64,000 nucleotides of DNA from Teichococcus oryzae (GCF_008386565.1 NZ_VUKA01000001.1:310001-374000), one strand, 5' to 3'; positions 1 to 8,283 are shown, numbered from the stretch's first letter. Notes: generated by a model not told the origin, from the sequence alone. Numbers and translations are program-made.

Positions 1-2
1 GC

Positions 3-293
3 ATCAGCAACAGCGTGGTGGACCTGCTGCTGCTCTACGGCATCGGCATCATCGCAATGTTCATGCGCCGCTTCGACTTCCCCACCGCGCCGGTGGTGAT
101 CGGCATGATCCTGGGGCCGATGGCCGAGCAGGCGATGCGCCAGGCGCTGACCATCAGCCAGGGCGACTGGACCACCTTCATCACCCGCCCCGTCTCGCTG
201 TGCATCCTGCTGATCGCCGTCCTGGCCCTGGCCGGGCCGCGCCTCTGGGGCCTCGTGGTGCGCAACCGGGCGGACACGGCGCCCACCGCCTGA
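3..293 (+). CDS. Tripartite tricarboxylate transporter permease, TctA family (C-terminal part)
   Basis: The visible 96 residues match the C-terminus of TctA, the large membrane subunit of the TctABC solute:cation symporters. The diagnostic stretch runs from a hydrophobic helix through RRFDFPTAPVVIGMILGPM and then SQGDWTTF, followed by a last hydrophobic helix (about 64-83 of the visible part) and a short polar tail. The 5' end lies outside the window. TctA works with a small TctB and a periplasmic Bug/TctC receptor; two Bug genes lie on the opposite strand at 5246-7221, but whether they serve this permease cannot be seen. The family call is firm, the substrate unknown. Confidence 0.9.
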   Translation: MSNSVVDLLLLYGIGIIAMFMRRFDFPTAPVVIGMILGPMAEQAMRQALTISQGDWTTFITRPVSLCILLIAVLALAGPRLWGLVVRNRADTAPTA

Positions 294-366
294 GAACCGG
301 CGCGGCGGCGCACCCCGGAGGGGGATGCCGTCGCGCTCCAGGGCCGCTGCCGCGGAAGCCGTCAGG

Positions 367-410
367 CTGGAGCATTTTCCGCTCGCACTGGCTTACTTCA
401 AATGCTCCAG
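367..410. repeat. Perfect 11-bp inverted repeat (hairpin) downstream of the TctA gene
   Basis: CTGGAGCATTT at 367-377 is exactly complementary to AAATGCTCCAG at 400-410, with a 22-nt spacer. It lies 74 bases after the permease stop and just before the palindromic repeat at 425-472, so the two may form one composite intergenic element. A transcription-termination or mRNA-end role is possible but there is no T-run. Confidence 0.6.
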
Positions 411-424
411 ATCTTGTTCTGTCG

Positions 425-472
425 AGCATCTTCACCCGATCAGGTGATCCCGCCCGATCGGGATCTGCTCTA
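425..472. repeat. Intergenic palindromic repeat, copy 1
   Basis: This 48-base sequence is nearly identical, in reverse orientation, to 15044-15091; I count two mismatches. It contains an inner 7-bp inverted repeat (GATCCCG / CGGGATC, 6-base loop) and outer complementary ends (AGCAT / TGCTC-like). Both copies lie outside genes and directly at gene ends. The IS630 element starts four bases after this copy. Confidence 0.8.
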
Positions 473-475
473 ATA

Positions 476-1634
476 CCAAGTCTCTGTGAACGAGACTCAT
501 CGAGGATTCCCGCCGGGCCGCAGGTCTGATTCAAAGTGGCGAACGGTGTGGAGTTGGCCATGGCGGCCGCGGTGGAACTGCGGGGTGACTTTGATGCTGC
601 GGCGCTGCGCAGATTGGCGCGGCGGAGCAAGGACCCGGGCCAGATCCGGCGCCTGCTGGCTCTGGCCGAGATCTACGAAGGCCGCAGCCGCGGCGAGGCG
701 GCCAGGGTCGGCGGTGTCGGTCTGCAAACCTTGCGCGACTGGGTTTTGCGTTTCAACGCCACGGGCCCTGCTGGGCTGATCGACGCCAAGGCGCCAGGTC
801 AGCCTTCGAAGCTCAACGACGAGCAGCGTCAGCAGCTTCTGCGCAGGGTGGAGACAGGCCCGACACCCGCGATCCACGGTGTGGTCCGCTGGCGCCTGAT
901 CGACCTGGCCCAGTGGCTCTTTGAGGAATACGGTCTCTCGATCGCCAAGCAGACCCTCAGCCGGGAGATGCGGGCGCTCCGCCTGCGCAAGATCTCCGCG
1001 CGGCCGCAGCACCATGCCCAGGATCCGGAGCAGGTGGAGGCATTTAAAAAAACTTCGCTGCCCGCCTGGCAGAGCTTGCCCAGGCAAGGCCGCCGGACAC
1101 CCCGGTAGAGATCTGGTTCGCCGACCAGGCCAGGATTGGCCAGAAGAACACCATCAGCCGCCGCTGGGCTCTGCGTGGCAGCCGTCCGCGTGCTCCACGT
1201 GACCAGCGGACCCGCTCGGCCTACATCTTCGGCGCGATCTGCCCGCGCGAGGGAAAGGGCGCAGGCCTGGTTCTGCCCTTCTGCAACACCGCGGCCATGG
1301 AACTGCACCTGGTGGAGATTGCCCAGGCGATCGCACCGGGCGCCCATGCCGTCCTCATCGTCGATCAGGCCGCCTGGCACACCAGTCCCAAGCTCCCTGT
1401 GCCCAGCAACATCACCATCCTGCCCCTGCCGCCCCGCTCACCCGAGTTGAACCCGGTCGAGAACATCTGGCAGTTCATGCGCGACAACTGGCTGGCCAAC
1501 CGGGTCTTCAAATCCTACGCCGACATCGTCGACCACTGCTGTTTCGCCTGGAACACCCTCATCAGCCAGCCCTGGAAGATCACCTCCATCGGCCTGCGAG
1601 AATGGGCTCATGGGTGCTGATCAGAGAGACTTGG
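476..1634 (+). mobile_element. IS630-family insertion sequence, complete, about 1159 bp
   Basis: The ends are imperfect terminal inverted repeats: CCAAGTCTCTGTGA on the left and, read from the right end, CCAAGTCTCTCTGA (13 of 14 match, and the match continues outward through the TA). Both ends are flanked by TA (474-475 and 1635-1636), as expected for an element that inserts into and duplicates TA. Because the flanks are TA-rich the boundary may be off by two bases. One transposase in two overlapping frames fills it. The element landed between palindromic repeat copy 1 and the 3' end of the minus-strand decarboxylase-like gene, and its right end now supplies that gene's last codons and stop. 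Confidence 0.88.
536..1620 (+). CDS. IS630 transposase, made by -1 frameshift of two overlapping frames
   Basis: The first frame (GTG 536 to stop 1108) carries the N-terminal helix-turn-helix region, including a typical RRLLALAEIYEG and GLQTLRDWV stretch. The second, open to the stop at 1618-1620, carries the DDE catalytic part: WFADQA (D at nucleotide 1123), VLIVDQAAWH (D at 1363) and ELNPVENIW (E at 1459), so all three acidic residues are present. The frames meet at a run of seven A (1046-1052) after TTT. Shifting -1 there changes FKKTS to FKKNFAARLAEL, which restores the family sequence and gives about 361 residues. This fits programmed frameshifting or transcriptional slippage, known in IS630 elements, rather than decay. 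A true disabling mutation cannot be excluded. Confidence 0.85.
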
Positions 1635-2628
1635 TATAAGGCGCCGCGTCCAGCACGCTGGGATGGAACAACGCCTCGGGCGCGATTTCCTGCGCGGCCA
1701 GCCCGTCGGCGGCGGCGAAGCGGATCATCGCCGCCACCTCGTCCCGGTTGCGGCGGAAGCCATAGGGCCAGGGATCGCCGCCCATGATCCGGGTCTGGGC
1801 CTCCGCTTCGGCGGCGATCCAGGGCAACGAGGCGCGCAGCACATTCACCAGGCTCAGCTCCTCCAGCGCCATGCGGCGGGCGCGGCCGAAGGCGCGGAAC
1901 AATTCCAGCGGCAGCCAGGGATGCGCCGCCGCCAATTCCTTCCGCAGGGCGATGCAATGCATGATCGGGAAGAAGCCGGTGGCGCGGAAATAGGCTTCCT
2001 CCTCCGCCCGGTAATCGGGGTAGAGCCGCTGCACCGGCGCTTCCTGCCGGGTGAAGCAGGAAGGAGGGCGCGGGCTGATCACGGCATCCAGCTCGCCCGC
2101 CGCCAGCAGGGCATTCAGCGTTTCGCCGGGGCCGATCGGCTGCACGTCCAGGCCCGGCGGCAGCGTCAGCGCCACGCGCTCGCCGCTGCCCGGCTCCTCC
2201 ATCCCGCCGGTGCGCCAGGCGATGCCCCGGCTGTCCACGCCGTAATGCTCGCGCAGGATGCCGCGCACCCAGAGGGCGGCCGTTTGCTGGTATTCCGGCA
2301 GGCCGATGCGGCGTCCCGCCAGGTCGGCCGCGCCGCGGATGCCGCGATCGGCGCGCACATAGATGGCGGAATGGCGGAAGGCGCGGGAGGGAAAGACCGG
2401 AATGCCGATATAGGGCGCGTCGCCGCGCGCCGTGGTGACGATGTGGCTGCCCATGGACAATTCGGTGATGTCAAAGGCGCGGTCGCGCAGGGCGCGGCGG
2501 AAGATGTCCTCCGGTTCGCCCGGCAGGGTGGTCAGGCTGACGCCGGGAACCGCCACGCGGCCGTCCAGGATCGGGCGGGTGCGGTCGGAAACGGTGCAGG
2601 CAAGCGACAGGCGAAGATTCTCGGGCAA
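1621..2628 (-). CDS. 4,5-dihydroxyphthalate decarboxylase-like / substrate-binding-fold protein
   Basis: About 335 residues resembling the 4,5-dihydroxyphthalate decarboxylase group, which has a periplasmic-binding-protein-like fold; N-terminal LACTVSDRTRPILDGRV and PEDIFRRALRDRAFDITELS are characteristic. I start it at TTG 2628, because GGAG overlapping the upstream stop codon sits 7 bases before it and the family begins here; an ATG at 2703 would add a basic tail overlapping the upstream gene. It follows the molybdenum hydroxylase large subunit almost directly, so translation is probably coupled. The last residues TKSL and the stop come from the inverted repeat of the IS630 element, so a few native C-terminal residues are lost or replaced. 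Decarboxylase activity is inferred only from family. Confidence 0.75.
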   Translation of the reverse strand: MPENLRLSLACTVSDRTRPILDGRVAVPGVSLTTLPGEPEDIFRRALRDRAFDITELSMGSHIVTTARGDAPYIGIPVFPSRAFRHSAIYVRADRGIRGAADLAGRRIGLPEYQQTAALWVRGILREHYGVDSRGIAWRTGGMEEPGSGERVALTLPPGLDVQPIGPGETLNALLAAGELDAVISPRPPSCFTRQEAPVQRLYPDYRAEEEAYFRATGFFPIMHCIALRKELAAAHPWLPLELFRAFGRARRMALEELSLVNVLRASLPWIAAEAEAQTRIMGGDPWPYGFRRNRDEVAAMIRFAAADGLAAQEIAPEALFHPSVLDAAPYTKSL

Positions 2629-2632
2629 GCGC

Positions 2633-4771
2633 CTACTCCATGGCTTCGGCGAGGGTGTCGGGCGTGAAGGGCAGGCGGCGCGGGCGGATGCCGAGCGCCG
2701 CATGGATGCCGCCGGCGATGGCGGCGATGGTGGGGCCGAGCGAGGCCTCGCCGGCGCCGAGCGGCTTTTCCTCGGGGCGCGGCAGCAGGCGCAGCTCCAC
2801 CGCCGGCACCTCGGAGAAGCGCAGCACCGGATAAGCCTCCCAGCTGTCGCTGGTGACGGCGCGGCGGTCGAACCGCACCGCTTCCTTCAGCGCGATGGAG
2901 GTGGCCTGGATGGCGCCGCCCTCCAGCTGGTTGGCGGCGCCGTCGGGATTGATGACCTCGCCCAGATCGGCGGCGATCCACAGGCGGCGGCAACGCACCA
3001 CGTCCTGGGCTTCCACCTCGGCCGCCACGGCGCACCAGGCGCCGCTGTTCTTGTAGCGCGCCACGGCGATGCCGGTGCCGACACCATCCTCCGCCGCCCG
3101 GCGCGGCCAGCCACACATCGCCGCCGCCTCGCGCAGCACGGCCCGCGCCCGCGCATCATCCGGCAGGTGGCGCAGGCGGAATTCGACGGGGTCCTGGCCG
3201 CCCAGCGCCGCCAGCTCGTCCATCACCGATTCGATGGCCCAGACATTCAGCAGCGCGCCGAGACCGCGCAGGGCGGAACTGCGGATCGGCATGTCCTGAA
3301 GGCGGTGCATGGTGACGCGCAGGGCGGGGATGCTGTAGCCCGGCACCGCGTTGCGTTGCCCGCCGCCGCCGCCGGCCAGCGGCGCGTCAATGGCGACCGG
3401 CAGGCGGAAGGGCGGATCGAGATGCGCTGCCGCCAGCAGCGTCGGGTCCTTGGCGCGGCCAGGGCGCGAGGAATGACCGTTGCCGCGCAGTTCGGCATTC
3501 CAGTGGCAAAGCTGGCCACTGCCATCGATCCCCGCCTCGATCCGGATCAGCCCGGCGGGGGAAAGCGGGCCCCAGCCCAGCTCCTCGGCGCGGCTCCACA
3601 GGGCGCGCACATGGCGGCCCGGATGGGCACGCGCGGCCAGGGCGGCATCCAGCGCCACGTCGTCGGCGCCGTTATGGCCGTAGCAGCCGGGGCCCTCGAC
3701 ATGCCGCAGCAGAACACGCTCCGGCGGCAGGCCCAGCGTCACGGCAAGGTCCGCGCGCAGGTTGTAGAGGCCCTGGCTGTGCGTCCAGACCTCCAGCAGC
3801 CCCTCCCGCCACAGCGCCACGGCGCAGCAGGTGCCGATCGAGGCATGCGCCAGGAAGGGGCGGGTGAAGCAGGCCGACAGGCTGTGGGCCGGTGGAAGGG
3901 CGGGGCCGATCCGCTCGGCGACCACGCTTGGCTCGGCCGGCGTGCCGTCCAGCCAGGCGGAAAGGTCGTTCTCCTCCGGCAGGCTGTCCTCGGCCTTCCA
4001 GCGGGCGCGGCGCGCCAGCCGTGCGGCGGCGGCCTCGGCGGCCCATTCCTCCACGGCGATAACGGCCAGGAAACTGCCGTCGCGCAGCATGTCCGCGCCG
4101 GCGGGCAACGCGCCATCCGCCACATCCAGCAGCGTCGCCCGGCGCGCGGGCGGGCGCACGGCGCGGGCATGCAGCATGCCCGGCCAGCGCCAGTCATGCA
4201 GAAAGCGCGGCCGGCCGAACAGCTTGTCCGGCAGGTCGAGGCGCGGCGCGGAATGCCCGGCCACCTGCCGTGACGAGGCGGGGCGGGGCGCCACGTCGCC
4301 GCGCGCCTCCACCTCCAGCAACGCCGCCTCGGCCTGTGTCCAGTAGGAGCCGATCACGGCGCCATCGGGGCCCAGGAAGCTGCCGTCCCGCAGCGTCACC
4401 TGTTCGGGGCGCAGCCCGCCGCGCGCCGCCGCGGCGGCAAGATGGATGGCCCGCGCCTCGGCGCAGGCATGGCGGATGGCGGTGCCGCTTTCCTGCACCG
4501 ACAGGCTGCCGGAGGTGACGCCCTCATTCGGGCTGTTGGGGGTCGAGGCCGGCATGACGCGCACCCGGTCGAGCGCGACCTCCAACTCCTCGGCGGCGAT
4601 CTGCGCCAGCGCGGTCAGGATGCCCTGGCCGATCTCCACCTTGCCCGGCGTCACGGTGACATGGCCCTCGGCCGAGAAGCTCAGCCAGCGGGACAGGCGC
4701 GGCTCGACGCTGAGGCTGCCGGGCAGGGCGGGGGCGTTGCCGTGCGCCCCGGCATTGAAGGCGAGGTTCAT
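2633..4771 (-). CDS. Molybdopterin-binding subunit of xanthine dehydrogenase-family hydroxylase (IorB/NicB type)
   Basis: 712 residues from the ATG at 4771, which overlaps the stop of the 2Fe-2S subunit (ATGA). Early residues hold the cofactor motif EIGQGILTALAQIAAEEL and the C-terminus holds PLGAGEASLGPTIAAIAGG, whose Glu matches the catalytic Glu of this family. The overall plan is that of large subunits of two-component Mo hydroxylases such as isoquinoline 1-oxidoreductase or nicotinate dehydrogenase, which hydroxylate carbon next to a ring nitrogen using water. No leader peptide is visible. Neighbours (2Fe-2S subunit, Bug receptors, decarboxylase-like and FAH proteins) suggest breakdown of an aromatic or heteroaromatic acid. 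The substrate is not determinable from sequence. Confidence 0.85.
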   Translation of the reverse strand: MNLAFNAGAHGNAPALPGSLSVEPRLSRWLSFSAEGHVTVTPGKVEIGQGILTALAQIAAEELEVALDRVRVMPASTPNSPNEGVTSGSLSVQESGTAIRHACAEARAIHLAAAAARGGLRPEQVTLRDGSFLGPDGAVIGSYWTQAEAALLEVEARGDVAPRPASSRQVAGHSAPRLDLPDKLFGRPRFLHDWRWPGMLHARAVRPPARRATLLDVADGALPAGADMLRDGSFLAVIAVEEWAAEAAAARLARRARWKAEDSLPEENDLSAWLDGTPAEPSVVAERIGPALPPAHSLSACFTRPFLAHASIGTCCAVALWREGLLEVWTHSQGLYNLRADLAVTLGLPPERVLLRHVEGPGCYGHNGADDVALDAALAARAHPGRHVRALWSRAEELGWGPLSPAGLIRIEAGIDGSGQLCHWNAELRGNGHSSRPGRAKDPTLLAAAHLDPPFRLPVAIDAPLAGGGGGQRNAVPGYSIPALRVTMHRLQDMPIRSSALRGLGALLNVWAIESVMDELAALGGQDPVEFRLRHLPDDARARAVLREAAAMCGWPRRAAEDGVGTGIAVARYKNSGAWCAVAAEVEAQDVVRCRRLWIAADLGEVINPDGAANQLEGGAIQATSIALKEAVRFDRRAVTSDSWEAYPVLRFSEVPAVELRLLPRPEEKPLGAGEASLGPTIAAIAGGIHAALGIRPRRLPFTPDTLAEAME

Positions 4772-5244
4772 GGCCGCATCGCCCGCGCCGCGCGCAGCAC
4801 GGCGCGCAGCATCCGGTTCTGCGCGCCGCAGCGGCAAAGATGCGGCTCCAGCGCCGCCCGCACCGCCGCCTCGTCCGGATCGGGATCGCGGCGCAGCAGG
4901 GCGGCGGCGCTGACCAGGATGCCGGAGAGGCACCAGCCGCACTGCCCCGCCTGCTCGGCCAGGAAGGCCTCCTGCAAGGGGTGCGGCGCTTCCGGGCTGC
5001 CCAGCCCTTCCACCGTTTCCACGGCGCGGCCGCGCGCCGCCTCCACCGGCAGGGTGCAGGACGGCCGCGGCTCGCCATCCAGGGCGACCATGCAGCAGCC
5101 GCAGGCCTCGGCGCCGCAGCCGAAGCGGGGGCCGCTCAGCTCCAGTGGCCCGCGCAGGGCCTGCAGCAGCGTCATGCCCTCCGGCGCCTCCAGCGCGACC
5201 GGAAGGCCGTTCAGCGTGAAGGCCACGGACAGGGCGGTTGTCAT
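4768..5244 (-). CDS. (2Fe-2S)-binding subunit of Mo-hydroxylase (IorA/NicA type)
   Basis: 158 residues with both clusters of the family: a plant-ferredoxin-type site GCGAEACGCC (about 42-51) with a further Cys at SCTL, and the C-terminal four-Cys site CGWC and CRCG. It carries electrons from the molybdopterin subunit encoded immediately downstream (4-base overlap) to an acceptor. No FAD subunit or cytochrome gene is next to it, so the acceptor is unknown, as in isoquinoline-oxidoreductase-type two-subunit enzymes. It starts one base after the stop of the Bug gene, so the whole set is probably one transcript. Confidence 0.9.
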   Translation of the reverse strand: MTTALSVAFTLNGLPVALEAPEGMTLLQALRGPLELSGPRFGCGAEACGCCMVALDGEPRPSCTLPVEAARGRAVETVEGLGSPEAPHPLQEAFLAEQAGQCGWCLSGILVSAAALLRRDPDPDEAAVRAALEPHLCRCGAQNRMLRAVLRAARAMRP

Positions 5245-5245
5245 C

Positions 5246-6223
5246 CTAGTTCACCTCGATCCGCGCCATCTGCACGTAGCGGCGCTGGGTTTCGATGTCC
5301 TGCCGCAGGAAGGCATCAAAGGCGGCGGGCGACATCGGCATGGGCTGCGCGCCCTGCTTCGCCATGCTGTCGCGGGTTTCCGCACGGCCGAGCCAGGCAT
5401 TCGCCGTGCCGTTCAGCTTCTCCACCACCGCGGCGGGGGTCCGCGCCGGCACCATCAGTCCGAGCCAGATGGAGGCCTCGTAGCCGGCGAGGCCCGCCTC
5501 GGCGACGGTGGGCAGATCCGGCATCAGCGGGTCGCGCCGCGGGCCGGTGGTGGCCAGCGCCCGGGCGCGGCCGCCGGCGACATGCGGCTGCATGGTGGGA
5601 ATGGCGTCAAACATCATCGGCACGGTGCCGGAGATCAGCGCCGTGCGCGCCTCTCCGGAAGAGCGGAAGGGCACGTGCTGGATCTCGATGCCGGCCATGG
5701 CCCGGAACACCTCGCCGGCGATGTGATAGGGCGTGCCGGGGCCGGAGGAGGCGTAGTTGATGCTGCCGGGCGCTGCCTTCGCGGCCGCGACCAGCTCGGC
5801 CACGCTGCTCACCCCCAGGGAGGGATGCACAGCCAGCACATGGTGGGCGATGTTCACCGAAGCGGCGGCGGCGAGGTCGCGCATCAGCACATAAGGCCGG
5901 TTCGGCAGCAGCGTCTCGTTCGCCGTGTGGGTGTTGGACATCATCAGCAGCGTGTAGCCATCGGGCGTCGCCTTCGCCGCGGCCTCGGTGCCGATGGAGG
6001 CGCCGGCGCCGGGCCGGTTCTCCACCACGAAGGGCTGGCCCAGCTCGCGCGAAAAGGCTTCCGCCAGGTTGCGCGCGGCGAGGTCGGCCGAGCCACCGGC
6101 GCCGAAGGGCACGATGATGCGCACCGCCCGAGAAGGCCAGGCGCCTTCCTGCGCCAGGGCGGGGAGGGGGAGGGCGGCGGCGGTCAGCAGGCCGAGGCCG
6201 CGCCGGGTGATGACCGAGGTCAT
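5246..6223 (-). CDS. Bug-family tripartite tricarboxylate transporter receptor
   Basis: 325 residues starting with a signal peptide (RRGLGLLTAAALPLPALAQ, cleavage after about residue 25) and then the family opening WPSRAVRIIVPFGAGGSADLAAR, followed by VVENRPGAGASIG and the PDGYTLLMM motif. These periplasmic proteins bind small organic acids and deliver them to TctAB permeases, or act as stand-alone receptors. I use the ATG at 6223, about 9 bases after AAGG; an ATG three codons upstream is too close to that site. It is the second of two adjacent Bug genes with only moderate similarity, so probably an old duplication or two specificities. The ligand is unknown. Confidence 0.9.
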   Translation of the reverse strand: MTSVITRRGLGLLTAAALPLPALAQEGAWPSRAVRIIVPFGAGGSADLAARNLAEAFSRELGQPFVVENRPGAGASIGTEAAAKATPDGYTLLMMSNTHTANETLLPNRPYVLMRDLAAAASVNIAHHVLAVHPSLGVSSVAELVAAAKAAPGSINYASSGPGTPYHIAGEVFRAMAGIEIQHVPFRSSGEARTALISGTVPMMFDAIPTMQPHVAGGRARALATTGPRRDPLMPDLPTVAEAGLAGYEASIWLGLMVPARTPAAVVEKLNGTANAWLGRAETRDSMAKQGAQPMPMSPAAFDAFLRQDIETQRRYVQMARIEVN

Positions 6224-6240
6224 GGGCTGCATCCTTTTCG

Positions 6241-7221
6241 CTACTCGACCCTGCCGATCCGCTGCACGGCGCGCACCAGGCGCGCCGTGTCCTCGCGGAA
6301 GAAGTCCCGGAACGCTTCCCCATCCTGGTAGGCGAGGGGACTGCCGGCGGCATCGAGCGCGCGCTTCAGCGCCTCGTCGCCCTCGCAGGCCTGGCGCAGC
6401 GCCTGGCGCCAGCGCTCCTGCACCGGGGCCGGCGTCGCCACCGGCAGGAACACGCCGGACCAGATGTAGAACTCGACCTCCGGATGGCCGCGCTCGATGA
6501 AGGTGGGCACCTCCTCGAAGCCGGGGATGCGCTCGCGCCCCCAGCAGGCGAGGGCGCGCAGCCGCCCTTCCCGCACATGCGGCAGGGCGGGGCCGGGGCC
6601 GGAAGCCAGCGAATCCAGCGTGCCGGCCAGCAGCGCCGTCAACGCCGGCCCGCCGCCCTGGAACGGCACATGCAGCAGGTCGATCCCGGCCGAGCCGGTG
6701 AGCATGGCCATGGCCACATGCAGCGTCGAATAGTTGCCAGCAGAGCCATAGGTGATGGCGCCGGGCCGCTGCTTCGCCGCCGCGATGAAATCCTCCAGCG
6801 TGCGCCAGGGCGACGCCGCCGGCACCAGCAGCACCGTGGGATCGGCGGTGATGCGGGCAACGGGAACGAGCTGGTCCAGCGTGTAGGCCGGGCTGCGGCC
6901 CATGATGCGCTCGCTTTCCGGCAGCACGCCGAGCGAGGACAGCGCCATCAGCGCCGTGTAGCCATCCGGCGCCGCCCGCGCGACGCTGGCGCTGCCGAGG
7001 ATGCCGCCGGCGCCCGGGCGGTTCACCACCGGCACGGGCTGGCGGAACACCCGCTCCAGCGCCGCCGCGGTGGGGCGGGCGGTGACATCCGCCTGCCCGC
7101 CCGGCGGAAAGGCGACGATCATCTGGACGGGACGGCTGGGCCAGGCCTCCTGGGCCCGGGCCGCGAGCGGCATGCATCCCGCGGCGCCCAGGGCCGCGAT
7201 CAGCCTTCGACGAGGCAGCAA
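6241..7221 (-). CDS. Bug-family tripartite tricarboxylate transporter receptor
   Basis: 326 residues; a signal peptide (RRRLIAALGAAGCMPLAARAQ) precedes EAWPSRPVQMIVAFPPGGQADV, then VVNRPGAGGILGS and PDGYTALM, the standard Bug signature. The start is TTG at 7221, preceded by GGAGGA six bases upstream. It is separated by 17 bases from the next Bug gene and lies downstream of the FAH-family gene, all on the minus strand. The role is periplasmic capture of a small carboxylate, presumably the substrate or an intermediate of the pathway encoded by the neighbouring hydroxylase; this last point is inference. Confidence 0.9.
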   Translation of the reverse strand: MLPRRRLIAALGAAGCMPLAARAQEAWPSRPVQMIVAFPPGGQADVTARPTAAALERVFRQPVPVVNRPGAGGILGSASVARAAPDGYTALMALSSLGVLPESERIMGRSPAYTLDQLVPVARITADPTVLLVPAASPWRTLEDFIAAAKQRPGAITYGSAGNYSTLHVAMAMLTGSAGIDLLHVPFQGGGPALTALLAGTLDSLASGPGPALPHVREGRLRALACWGRERIPGFEEVPTFIERGHPEVEFYIWSGVFLPVATPAPVQERWRQALRQACEGDEALKRALDAAGSPLAYQDGEAFRDFFREDTARLVRAVQRIGRVE

Positions 7222-7355
7222 GTGTTCTCCTCCCGCGGGCGGTCATCCGCCCGGCTTTCCTGGACCTGCCGGATATCGGGGCGCGATCTGTCGCCGCGCC
7301 TCCGTTCCGCTCCCCTTGTGGATCGGCGCCGCGCCCGTCGGGGCCGGCGCCGGGA

Positions 7356-8252
7356 TCAGTCGGTGCCCATCCGGCGCAGCGTGTTGCGGATGCGGCCGAT
7401 GCCCTCGATGGCGCATTCCACCACGTCGCCATCGCGCAGGAAGCGCGGCGGCTTGAAGCCGATGCCGACGCCTTCCGGCGTGCCGGTCGCGATCACGTCG
7501 CCCGGCAACAGCGCCATGCTGCGCGAGATCGTCTCGATCAGCGTCGGGATGTCGAAGATCAGGTCGGCGGTCACGGCATCCTGGCGCTTCTCGCCATTCA
7601 CCGTGCAGGTGACGCGCATGGCGTGCGCATCCAGCTCATCGGCGGTGACGATCCAGGGACCCATGGGGCAGAAGCCGTCAATGCCCTTGCCCAGCAGCCA
7701 TTGCTTATGGGTGCCTTGCAAATCCCGCGCGGTGACGTCGTTGACCACGGTGTAGCCGAAGACATGCGCCATCGCCTCGGCCTTCGGGATGTTGCGGCCG
7801 CCGCGGCCGATCACCACCGCCAGCTCCGCTTCGTAATCCACGCCTTCATCGATCCCGGGCCAGAGCGGGATGTCGTCCCACGGGCCTGACACCGAGGTGA
7901 AGGGCTTGCTGAAGATGATCGGCGCCTTGGGGATGGCGTCGGCGGCACTGGTCGAGGAGGAATCATAGCCGCTGCCGGCGAATTCCCGGGCATGGGCGTA
8001 ATAATTCTTGCCGACGCAGAAGATGTTGCGCGGCGGGTTGGGCAGGGGCGCCAGCAGCATGGCGGGGTCCAGCGCCTCGCCCTCGCCGGAGGGCTCGGGC
8101 AGGGTGGCGCCGCCGGCCAGCGCGCCGATCAGCGATGCCATGTCTTGCGGCAGGTCCGGCGCCAGCGTGGCCACCGGCCAGAAGCGGCGCCCTTCCGCAT
8201 CCACCCGTGCCAGCCGGGGCGTGCCGCTCTGCTTGACCATCGCCAGCTTCAT
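7356..8252 (-). CDS. Fumarylacetoacetate hydrolase (FAH) family protein
   Basis: 298 residues with the FAH catalytic domain in the C-terminal two thirds: IFCVGKNYYAHA, the metal-binding acidic region DYEAELAVVIG, NDVTARDLQ, and GDVIATGTPEGVG near the end. Members cleave C-C bonds in acylpyruvates or decarboxylate oxaloacetate-like acids, often the last step of aromatic or sugar acid breakdown. AGGAG six bases before the ATG supports the start. It is the first gene of the minus-strand catabolic set and is divergent from a GntR regulator with an inverted repeat in between, so it is probably controlled by that regulator. The exact reaction is unknown. Confidence 0.9.
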   Translation of the reverse strand: MKLAMVKQSGTPRLARVDAEGRRFWPVATLAPDLPQDMASLIGALAGGATLPEPSGEGEALDPAMLLAPLPNPPRNIFCVGKNYYAHAREFAGSGYDSSSTSAADAIPKAPIIFSKPFTSVSGPWDDIPLWPGIDEGVDYEAELAVVIGRGGRNIPKAEAMAHVFGYTVVNDVTARDLQGTHKQWLLGKGIDGFCPMGPWIVTADELDAHAMRVTCTVNGEKRQDAVTADLIFDIPTLIETISRSMALLPGDVIATGTPEGVGIGFKPPRFLRDGDVVECAIEGIGRIRNTLRRMGTD

Positions 8253-8283
8253 CTCGGACTCCTATACCAATATGCTCTTGCGC

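Noticed and set aside
181-630. Minus-strand open frame across the repeats and the IS left end
   Set aside because: It spans three unrelated elements (permease end, palindromic repeats, IS end) and cannot be one gene.
536-1620. Transposase read as a dead pseudogene
   Set aside because: The only break lies at an A7 run typical of programmed shifting, and all catalytic residues and both inverted repeats are intact.
2432-4273. 613-codon open frame on the plus strand
   Set aside because: It is antisense to the Mo-hydroxylase large subunit, is rich in His/Gln/Arg/Gly and has no family motif. Such frames are expected in very GC-rich genes.
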